From assembly GCA_021805585.1 (NCBI GenBank), contig JAJZEY010000503.1, forward strand, positions 1 to 6,752: a DNA stretch of 6,752 nt. Reading direction: 5' to 3'. Within the stretch, counting starts at the first letter, position 1. Each line of letters begins with the position of its first letter. The DNA comes from Planctomycetota bacterium (GTDB lineage: Bacteria; Planctomycetota; Phycisphaerae; WQYP01). Of this stretch, positions 1 through 5,783 are shown in pieces. Both the position numbers and the translations under genes were made by a program. Under the pieces are notes generated by a model. That model searched no databases, was not told where the DNA came from, and saw only the letters and a program-made list of their open reading frames with translations.

Positions 1-1059
1 ATTGGCACCGAAAAACAGCGCCAACTGACCGATCTTCGGTCCCATGGTTACCCAACTGCTTTGCAGATTCAAAATGTTATCCAGGTACAACCGCGCCAGC
101 GCCAGCATACGCAGATATTCATTGGCGTCAGCCAGCCGAACGGTGCGGCCGTCATCAAATTCAAATGGAACTCCGGTATCCGGATTCCATTTGCGTTTGC
201 GGTCCAGCGGCGTGTTGTCCGGTTGATAAGTCCAATGAATAAACGCCGTATAGCTCGCCGGTGCGTTGGCCAGCGCCCAATCCTGACGCCGACGAATCCG
301 CGATAAATGATCCAGGCGGTCATCAATGGTTTCAATATGGCCGATCAGCATGGTGGCGCTTGTGGCCATACCCAGCTTATGCGCTTCGGACATCACATCC
401 AGCCACGCTTCGCCGGTGCATTTACCCGGCCCGATGCGTGACCGCACACGATCAGAAAATATTTCTCCGCCGCCACCCGGAACCGTTGCCAAACCGCAAT
501 CCTTAAATCGCCGCAGAATTTCCGCCACCGGCAGATTAAAAAAACGTGAAAATTCCACAAATTCCGGCGGGCTGAAGGCATGAATGTGGACATTGGGAAA
601 TTTTTCCCGAATCCCACGCAATAAATTCTCATAATATTCAATCGGCAGGTCCGGGTTCATGCCGCCCTGCATTAGAATCTGGGTGCCCCCAATGGCGGTG
701 AGTTCCGAAATTTTTGCATAAATTTCATCGTAGACAAGCGTGTAAGCATCTGCGGCCTTTGGATCATTACGCTTAAAAGCACAAAATGTGCAACGGGCGG
801 TACAGATATTCGTGTAATTAATATTGCGGTCTATCACATAGGTGCGGTAGTCCTCTGGATGCAGCCGCTGGGCTACTCCAAACGCCCAACGGCCCAAGTC
901 CGTCAGGTCCGCATGGTGGTAGAGTTCCAGGAACTGCGTATCGGTCAGACGTATCCGACCCGCAACCACCGCATTGATGTCAAAACTTGGACGATAGCGC
1001 GTACCTGCGGGCGCAGGAACAGGGATGAGCAAACTGGCCGTTGAATTTTCTGTTTCCAT
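1..1059 (-). CDS. mqnC: Cyclic dehypoxanthine futalosine synthase (MqnC), radical SAM enzyme; 3' end cut by the window edge
   Basis: Known for the family: MqnC is a cytosolic radical SAM enzyme that cyclises dehypoxanthine futalosine to its spiro cyclic form in the futalosine route to menaquinone. Seen here: 353 residues read without a stop to the window edge. The 4Fe-4S/SAM motif CTARCTFC places cysteines at residues 86, 90 and 93 (CX3CX2C), just after DRNINYTNIC, which is characteristic of MqnC rather than MqnE, CofG or CofH. GGTQILMQGG (124-133), FSPPEF (162-167), PGGGGEI (194-200) and IGHIET (239-244) follow in family order. The visible end, FFGAN, is where homologs continue for roughly 20-40 more residues, so the gene is nearly complete. 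Start choice: ATG at 1059 is preceded in frame by a stop (1071-1069) and a TTG (1068-1066). The Shine-Dalgarno-like AGAGG (1076-1072) lies 12 nt from the ATG but only 3 nt from the TTG, so ATG is preferred. The gene is transcribed divergently from the AsmA-like gene. Confidence 0.92.
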   Translation of the reverse strand, partial: METENSTASLLIPVPAPAGTRYRPSFDINAVVAGRIRLTDTQFLELYHHADLTDLGRWAFGVAQRLHPEDYRTYVIDRNINYTNICTARCTFCAFKRNDPKAADAYTLVYDEIYAKISELTAIGGTQILMQGGMNPDLPIEYYENLLRGIREKFPNVHIHAFSPPEFVEFSRFFNLPVAEILRRFKDCGLATVPGGGGEIFSDRVRSRIGPGKCTGEAWLDVMSEAHKLGMATSATMLIGHIETIDDRLDHLSRIRRRQDWALANAPASYTAFIHWTYQPDNTPLDRKRKWNPDTGVPFEFDDGRTVRLADANEYLRMLALARLYLDNILNLQSSWVTMGPKIGQLALFFGAN

Positions 1060-1115
1060 GATGAACAATTACCTCTGCTTTCACAAATATTTGAAACATT
1101 TGCGAGCTTCGCTTC

Positions 1116-1145
1116 ATCATAGTATCCACCCAAGGCCTCTTGCAA
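1116..1145 (-). promoter_or_regulatory. Candidate sigma70-type promoter for mqnC
   Basis: On the minus strand, TTGCAA (1145-1140) is followed after 18 bp by TATGAT (1121-1116, five of six matches to TATAAT). Transcription would begin near 1109, leaving a leader of about 50 nt before the mqnC ATG. The -35 is the same self-complementary hexamer used by the rightward candidate promoter. This is a prediction from consensus matching only. Confidence 0.4.
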
Positions 1146-1166
1146 GCCCCGAAAAGTGCGTATACT
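1140..1166 (+). promoter_or_regulatory. Candidate sigma70-type promoter for the AsmA-like gene
   Basis: TTGCAA (1140-1145, four of six matches to TTGACA) is followed after 15 bp by TATACT (1161-1166, five of six matches to TATAAT). Transcription would start near 1173 and give a leader of about 100 nt. The 15-bp spacer is shorter than the ideal 17 bp, which lowers confidence. The -10 hexamer lies inside an inverted repeat. Confidence 0.4.
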
Positions 1167-1173
1167 GATACGC
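1158..1173. promoter_or_regulatory. Inverted repeat over the rightward -10, possible operator
   Basis: GCGTAT-ACTG-ATACGC is a perfect 6-bp inverted repeat with a 4-nt centre. It contains the whole candidate -10 hexamer TATACT (1161-1166) and ends at about the predicted transcription start. A dimeric regulator bound here would block the rightward promoter. No regulator gene is in the window, so its role is inferred from position and symmetry. Confidence 0.35.
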
Positions 1174-1180
1174 GATAGTC

Positions 1181-1190
1181 TACCGCGGTA
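1181..1190. repeat. Perfect 10-bp palindrome in the leader of the AsmA-like gene
   Basis: TACCGCGGTA is fully self-complementary and lies 7 bp downstream of the inverted repeat at 1158-1173. It could be a second protein-binding half of the same control region or simply chance. It is too tight to fold as an RNA hairpin without a loop. Confidence 0.3.
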
Positions 1191-1218
1191 ACCGGGAGGA
1201 CTCGGCCCGCAGACTGCC

Positions 1219-1252
1219 GCAGACCAGGGAAAGACCTGATCGTCCGCTTTTT
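1219..1252 (+). terminator. Possible intrinsic terminator or attenuator in the leader of the AsmA-like gene
   Basis: The transcript can form an imperfect stem. G1219-C1220 pair with G1246-C1247. A1221 and C1245 are mismatched. GAC (1222-1224) pairs with GTC (1242-1244). CAGG (1225-1228) pairs with CCTG (1235-1238). There is a 3-nt bulge (1239-1241) and a GAAAGA loop. Five T residues (1248-1252) follow at once, as in an intrinsic terminator. The Shine-Dalgarno GGAG lies 8 nt further on, so termination here would act as attenuation. The stem is only moderately stable, and no folding calculation was done. Confidence 0.3.
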
Positions 1253-1260
1253 ACCCCAAT

Positions 1261-1264
1261 GGAG
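1261..1264 (+). promoter_or_regulatory. Ribosome binding site of the AsmA-like gene
   Basis: GGAG ends 8 nt before the ATG at 1273, which is good spacing and fixes this start. An ATG at 1259 overlaps the site but is out of frame with the long reading frame. The codon after the chosen start begins a Ser/Thr/Asn-rich, then Arg-rich, cytosolic leader typical for a protein with an N-terminal anchor. Confidence 0.7.
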
Positions 1265-1272
1265 CCTGAAAA

Positions 1273-4200
1273 ATGTCTAATGTCACCAGCAACAATTCCG
1301 GCGGCACGGCCCCTTCAGCCCCAAAATCTTCCCCACCCCGTCGGCGGCGCTGGCCGCTAATTTTGGGCGGCTTATTTATTCTGCTAATTCTGCTTCTGCT
1401 TGCCCTGCCAAGCCTCCTGTGTACCGGACCGGGCGTGGCGATTATTGAATCGCAAATCAACAGCCGAATTCGCGGCAAGGTCACCATAGATCAATTATCC
1501 CTGGGCTGGTTTAGTCCTGCCGGAATTCAGGGCCTGACGGTTCGCGATCCAGCGGGCAATGTGGTTCTGGCCGGAGTAAACGTGCGGACGGAGCTTAGCC
1601 TGATCCACCTGGCTTCCAACTGGAAAAATCTTGGCACAATCAAGCTCACGGTACAGCAGGCCACCCTTCAGCAAAGTCCCGCCGGATTAAACTTGGCGCA
1701 GGCTTTTGCCAGTCGGACGCCCGCAGTTGCGGGCGCAGCCCCCGCCACCGCAACCGCGCCCGCCGGCCCACCCGCTCAGCAAGCCGCCGGTTCACAACTT
1801 CCGGCCATTGACTTGAAATTAACGGCAGCCATCAGCCAACTGACATTTCGGTCGCCCACCGGGCCGCAGGTGCGGGCGAAAAACACCCGCATGAACCTGG
1901 CGCTGAATCTAAAGAAAAATAATCAGCCGGTCAAAGTCATATTCGCCACACAGGTCGGCGTGGCGGGTAAGCCATCCGCTAAAATATCCGCGGATGCGGC
2001 GCTGCAGCTTTTCACGAATCGGCGGATGCGGCCGGTTAATAAAATCAGTGGTCAAACCAATCTGGCGATCAAGGGACTTGACCTTGCCGCCCTGCAACCG
2101 GTGCTGAACTCCGCGGGCATTAAAATCAGCCCGACTGGTGAATTGAATCTGACGCTGGCGTATGCATCGCTTTCCGGAATGGCTGGAAAGGTTCACGGCA
2201 ATCTGACCATCGACCGCTGCATCCTTGCGGGGGCGGCATTAAAAGGAGACCGTGCCAATCTCGGTCAGGTTCAACTGCCCATCGACATTACCTGGGACAA
2301 GACCACCTTCCACATCCAGCAACTCGGCCTGACCTCCGCCATGGGAAATCTGGCGGTTACCGGCGGCGGAGCGATAGGGGCTATACTGCCCGATCCATCC
2401 GCCGCGGAAAATGTCGGCAGCGCTTCGTTACAGGTTTCCGCCTCGGCACCGCTGGCAACAATTATGACAGAGCTGCGTCATACCTGCCAGATTCCGGTTG
2501 GTGTGAACGTCAGCGGCGGGCAGACATCTTTCGCCGCCAACGTCACGCTGCAAGGCCCGCTCCCGAGCGGTGCCAAGCCGTCGGACCCCAACGGGCAAGT
2601 ACGTCGGTTGCCGGCGGCCGACGGCACGATGAAATTCAAGCTTTCGCCGCTGACACTTTCCGCAACCGGTCATAAACGTCCCCATGTTTTAAGTATTGCG
2701 GCGAATATTGGTTTTGACACAATGGGCAAGCCCCTGACTGCGGCGGTGGATATGACCGTCGCCCATGGCCACGGACTGCCCGCAATGCTTGCGGTAACCG
2801 CAAACATTCATGCCTTAAAGAATCGGTCGCTGCTTCCAATTGCGGCCATGACCGGCACGGTGGAAGTTAAGGCCCGCCAATTTGCGTATTTCCGTGAAAT
2901 ATTGCGGCGCGTCAATGCACCATTGACGATGGATGGCGTGTTGCATGGAAACATTCTGGCCACAATAACCAAGCCAGGCGAAGGCACGCTGGCGGGCAAA
3001 CTGGTGGTGAAGCAACTATCGCTGGGCGGAGCACTGCTGCATGGGGACAGCCCGCAACTGGGCACCTGCACCGTGGCCATGGATGGCGCGCTGGCGGCTG
3101 GAAATTTGAACGTGCGTCATTTTTCCATAACCGCGGCCCCCTTTAGTTTCAGTGCCGCGGGCCACACAACGCTTCACGCGATTGATGCCATAAGGTCCGG
3201 CAGCGCAAACTGGGGCACGACTGGGCTGCACACACAAATGACACTAAACGCGCCTCTTATTGCTGCCAATTTGCCCCACATGCTGAAGCTTAATGGTAAA
3301 GGACTGCACCTGAAAACCGGCTCCATTAATCTGACGGCCAGACTCACCAGTCACGGAAGCAGCTCCAGTATTTCGGCAATTCTGCGGGTTTCCGATCTGG
3401 CGGGCAGAATTCAGGATCGGCAATTTCAAATTGCACCGCTTGAGCTTACCGGCCTTGCGGGCCGTGCCGGAAACAAATGGAATCCTGATCGCATTCGACT
3501 GATTCAGGGGACCACGCGCACCGCACCGAACATCGCCATTCAAGTCCAGCGGCTTAAGGGCCGCACAGGCGCATTCAACACAAGCGTGGCCTTGAACCTT
3601 TCCGCCTTGGCCGCCCAGGCCGGTGAATTGGTGAACCTGCATGGCCTTTCCACTAAGGGCAGGTTAAAAATCAGTTTGGCAATCCAACATGCGTTTACCC
3701 GCAACATTTTGTATGACACTTCGCTACATTTGACCGGCTTTAATTTCAAATCCGGTGCAACCGCTGCGGCAGCTTCGGAAAAATCGCTTGATCTTTCCGC
3801 TACAGGCACGGTGGCAAAATCCGCCACCGGCATTACGGCCGTCGATTCCCGCCTGGTGCTGGCCACACCTGAGGTCAATTTCACCAGCCGCATTCAGGCT
3901 GCCAATCCACATGGGCACGGCTGGACCGTTCCAGTTGCCCGAATTGCAATTAAAAACGGGTCTTTGGCGGCACTTGAACAACTTGCGGCACCATTCAGCC
4001 CCAGCCTGAGCAAATACCGTGTCGCCGGGAATCTGGCTGGCTCAAAAATTAACGCCGCCTGGGTGCCGGGCAATGTCACAATTTCGCTATGCCATCTGGT
4101 AGCGGCCAATCTTAAAGTTACCGGTGTCGGGCCAGCGGTTCAATCAGGCATTTTCGCGGAGCGCCAGGCTACTCTGGATACCCGCGCATCTCTGACCACC

Positions 4201-5664
4201 GGCAAATCCACAAACATTCAAGTGCAAAGCCTGGTCTTTTCCACAGCGGACCATACGGCCGACTTGGCCATAAGCAAACCAATTCTCATTCACATGACTC
4301 CGGGTACCGCTGCAGGCGTGGAATGTCCCGGTTTAAATTTGACCGCCGATCTGACCAAAGTCCGCCCGCTGCTGGTTGCCATTGGCAGCCTGCCGGCGGA
4401 TCGGATTTTGACCGGCAATCTTTCTCTGCAAAGTGCCGTGACCACCGCAGGCCGGAAAATCACGGTTAACCTTCAGGCCAAAGTGGCAGGATATCAACTG
4501 GCCACCAAAGGCAATGCCTCGGCCCTGCCGGCAACCAACATTGCCGCAAGCATTGGCGGCGTCGCCGACCTTAAGGCGGACACGTTTACAGCCACGCAAG
4601 CCTGCCTGGTTTCGGAAACCGCGGTTTCCGGAAGCGGATCGGATTCCGTTGATCTGGCCGACAAAAATGTCGCCTGCTGGTCCGACCAGCGGCCGGAAAA
4701 TCTACACCTGACCGTCCATTACGATCTGGCGCGTCTAAGTGAACTGCTTGGGCCATTTCTGCCGGCGGGCCTGACGATGGCCGGCAAACATGCCATGGTT
4801 CTGGCCATTACCGGAAATCTGACACCGGTCAGCGGTCTGGGCAAATTAAGAAATCTGGTTATCGCGCCTACCGCGTTGACGTTTGACACCATTTCCATTG
4901 ACGGGCTGACGCTTGGCCCCGGATCGGTCGGCTTCAGAGAAAACAAGGGCATGATCGCCATTGCCAACAGCGCCATTCCAGCCAATAAAGGAACGCTTAA
5001 CCTTGGTGGTCTTATTAATCTGAATAAGTCGATTCCCGACTACACCGCAAGCAACCTGCACTTGGCCGAGGGAATTAACATTAATGCGCCCATGGGCGGC
5101 ACACTGCTGAAATTTCTGCCCATCGCCTGGGGCGGCGGCGCCAATGGCACCGGCCTTATGACGCTGGCGGGCCAATTCAACCTGACGCTGAAAACCGCCG
5201 ATCTGCCGTTGGAATACAGTGCCCTGCGGAAGACCGGGACCTTTTCGGGCACCATCAGCGTAATTCACCTGACTTCCAATTCCCCCCTGCTGGGCATGAT
5301 CGGCAATATGGCTTCACCGCTTGGGTTCCTGGGCGGCGGAAACATGAAAATGGCCGACAGCGGCATCCGGCCGACGGATTTTAACCTTAAGCAGGGAAAA
5401 ATTTATTATCAGCACATGAAGATGGTGCTGACTTCTTTTGGCCTTGATTTTTCCGGCTGGGTTGGACTGGATAATCAGATTGATCAGGACCTTAGCATCA
5501 CCGGTGCGGGTCTGAGCGTGCCGATTCCGCTGGCTATTACCGGAACCACCAGCAGTCCAAAACTAAAGCTCAGCGGGAAACCGCTTAAAAATATTGGAAA
5601 AAATATCGGTAATGTAATCAAAAAATCCGGCGGGAGTCTGATTAAGAATTTCTTCGGAAATTGA
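1273..5664 (+). CDS. Very large AsmA/TamB-like membrane-anchored periplasmic protein
   Basis: Seen: 1463 residues. A short Arg-rich N-terminus (RRRR at 23-26) precedes one hydrophobic segment at about 27-49, predicting an inner-membrane anchor with the rest in the periplasm. Residues 50-147 resemble the AsmA N-terminal region: a helix (VAIIESQINSRI), then VTIDQLSLGWF, GLTVRDPAGNVVL and TIKLTVQQATL. An Ala/Pro-rich linker spans about 148-176. The rest to about 1425 is beta-rich, with alternating polar and hydrophobic residues and repeated LNLTLAYASL- or LSLQSAV-like strands. The end (about 1363-1425, finishing IPLAITGTTSSPKL) resembles AsmA-like C-terminal domains. A basic tail (1436-1463) may form an amphipathic helix. 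Eight cysteines are scattered (50, 316, 405, 599, 940, 1018, 1111, 1135). Known for the family: AsmA, TamB and YhdP form long hydrophobic grooves bridging the envelope and support outer-membrane lipid or protein transport. Inferred: a similar envelope-bridging role. The exact subfamily and cargo are unknown. The gene stands alone, divergent from mqnC and convergent with the kinase. Confidence 0.85.
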   Translation: MSNVTSNNSGGTAPSAPKSSPPRRRRWPLILGGLFILLILLLLALPSLLCTGPGVAIIESQINSRIRGKVTIDQLSLGWFSPAGIQGLTVRDPAGNVVLAGVNVRTELSLIHLASNWKNLGTIKLTVQQATLQQSPAGLNLAQAFASRTPAVAGAAPATATAPAGPPAQQAAGSQLPAIDLKLTAAISQLTFRSPTGPQVRAKNTRMNLALNLKKNNQPVKVIFATQVGVAGKPSAKISADAALQLFTNRRMRPVNKISGQTNLAIKGLDLAALQPVLNSAGIKISPTGELNLTLAYASLSGMAGKVHGNLTIDRCILAGAALKGDRANLGQVQLPIDITWDKTTFHIQQLGLTSAMGNLAVTGGGAIGAILPDPSAAENVGSASLQVSASAPLATIMTELRHTCQIPVGVNVSGGQTSFAANVTLQGPLPSGAKPSDPNGQVRRLPAADGTMKFKLSPLTLSATGHKRPHVLSIAANIGFDTMGKPLTAAVDMTVAHGHGLPAMLAVTANIHALKNRSLLPIAAMTGTVEVKARQFAYFREILRRVNAPLTMDGVLHGNILATITKPGEGTLAGKLVVKQLSLGGALLHGDSPQLGTCTVAMDGALAAGNLNVRHFSITAAPFSFSAAGHTTLHAIDAIRSGSANWGTTGLHTQMTLNAPLIAANLPHMLKLNGKGLHLKTGSINLTARLTSHGSSSSISAILRVSDLAGRIQDRQFQIAPLELTGLAGRAGNKWNPDRIRLIQGTTRTAPNIAIQVQRLKGRTGAFNTSVALNLSALAAQAGELVNLHGLSTKGRLKISLAIQHAFTRNILYDTSLHLTGFNFKSGATAAAASEKSLDLSATGTVAKSATGITAVDSRLVLATPEVNFTSRIQAANPHGHGWTVPVARIAIKNGSLAALEQLAAPFSPSLSKYRVAGNLAGSKINAAWVPGNVTISLCHLVAANLKVTGVGPAVQSGIFAERQATLDTRASLTTGKSTNIQVQSLVFSTADHTADLAISKPILIHMTPGTAAGVECPGLNLTADLTKVRPLLVAIGSLPADRILTGNLSLQSAVTTAGRKITVNLQAKVAGYQLATKGNASALPATNIAASIGGVADLKADTFTATQACLVSETAVSGSGSDSVDLADKNVACWSDQRPENLHLTVHYDLARLSELLGPFLPAGLTMAGKHAMVLAITGNLTPVSGLGKLRNLVIAPTALTFDTISIDGLTLGPGSVGFRENKGMIAIANSAIPANKGTLNLGGLINLNKSIPDYTASNLHLAEGININAPMGGTLLKFLPIAWGGGANGTGLMTLAGQFNLTLKTADLPLEYSALRKTGTFSGTISVIHLTSNSPLLGMIGNMASPLGFLGGGNMKMADSGIRPTDFNLKQGKIYYQHMKMVLTSFGLDFSGWVGLDNQIDQDLSITGAGLSVPIPLAITGTTSSPKLKLSGKPLKNIGKNIGNVIKKSGGSLIKNFFGN

Positions 5665-5783
5665 TATGGTGCCGGGTGACAAAACGCGAGCTCTTGGCGC
5701 GCGATTCCACCCAAACGCGCAAGGGCAAATCACTAATTTCCAGAAGGCGGCGCGCGTATTATTGCAGCCCCGCGCTGGTCGCA
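5665..5783. other. Convergent intergenic spacer without a clear terminator
   Basis: This 119-bp spacer separates the stop codons of the AsmA-like gene and the kinase. It can form an imperfect stem, GGGTG (5674-5678) with CACCC (5708-5712) around CGCG (5685-5688) with CGCG (5700-5703), which is symmetric enough to act on both strands. There is also a short CAGC/GCTG hairpin (5765-5768 with 5774-5777). Neither is followed by a T run, so any termination here would be non-canonical or Rho-dependent. No gene is supported in it. Confidence 0.5.

Larger units (their letters stand above)
1060..1272. promoter_or_regulatory. Divergent intergenic control region between mqnC and the AsmA-like gene
   Basis: This 213-bp spacer separates two divergent start codons, so it must contain promoters in both directions unless a transcript enters from outside. 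It holds an 8-bp palindrome CTTGCAAG (1139-1146), a hairpin-like CAAG/CTTG (1131-1134 with 1139-1142), a 6-bp inverted repeat (1158-1173), a perfect 10-bp palindrome TACCGCGGTA (1181-1190), a direct repeat of CCGCAGAC (1207-1214 and 1217-1224), and a T5 run (1248-1252). I recognise no known riboswitch class or small RNA in it. The individual elements are listed separately. Confidence 0.7.

Noticed and set aside
1194..1200. Strong Shine-Dalgarno-like GGGAGGA in the leader
   Set aside because: No ATG, GTG or TTG follows at a usable distance, so a leader peptide is not supported. It may lie in the loop of a small hairpin (1192-1196 with 1201-1205).
1408..1422. Cysteine after the hydrophobic segment of the AsmA-like protein as a lipoprotein site
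   Set aside because: The residues before Cys50 are Ser-Leu-Leu, which do not fit a lipobox ending in Gly, Ala or Ser. A plain signal anchor is the better reading.
1719..1734. Seven-bp inverted repeat GCCCGCA-GT-TGCGGGC inside the AsmA-like gene
   Set aside because: It lies in codons of the Ala/Pro-rich linker, where GC-rich repeats arise easily, and has no T run or other sign of a regulatory role.
3244..3642. Open minus-strand frame of 132 codons inside the AsmA-like gene
   Set aside because: It lies fully antisense to a strong coding frame, has no recognisable domain, and its composition is that expected from a shadow of GC-rich coding DNA.
3540..3893. Open minus-strand frame of 117 codons inside the AsmA-like gene
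   Set aside because: It overlaps another antisense frame and the main gene and shows no recognisable feature.
4846..5268. Open minus-strand frame of 140 codons inside the AsmA-like gene
   Set aside because: It is an antisense shadow without a family motif or a plausible ribosome binding site; the plus-strand frame is continuous and protein-like throughout.
5765..5777. CAGC/GCTG hairpin just after the kinase stop as a terminator
   Set aside because: The stem has only four pairs and no T run follows on the minus strand.
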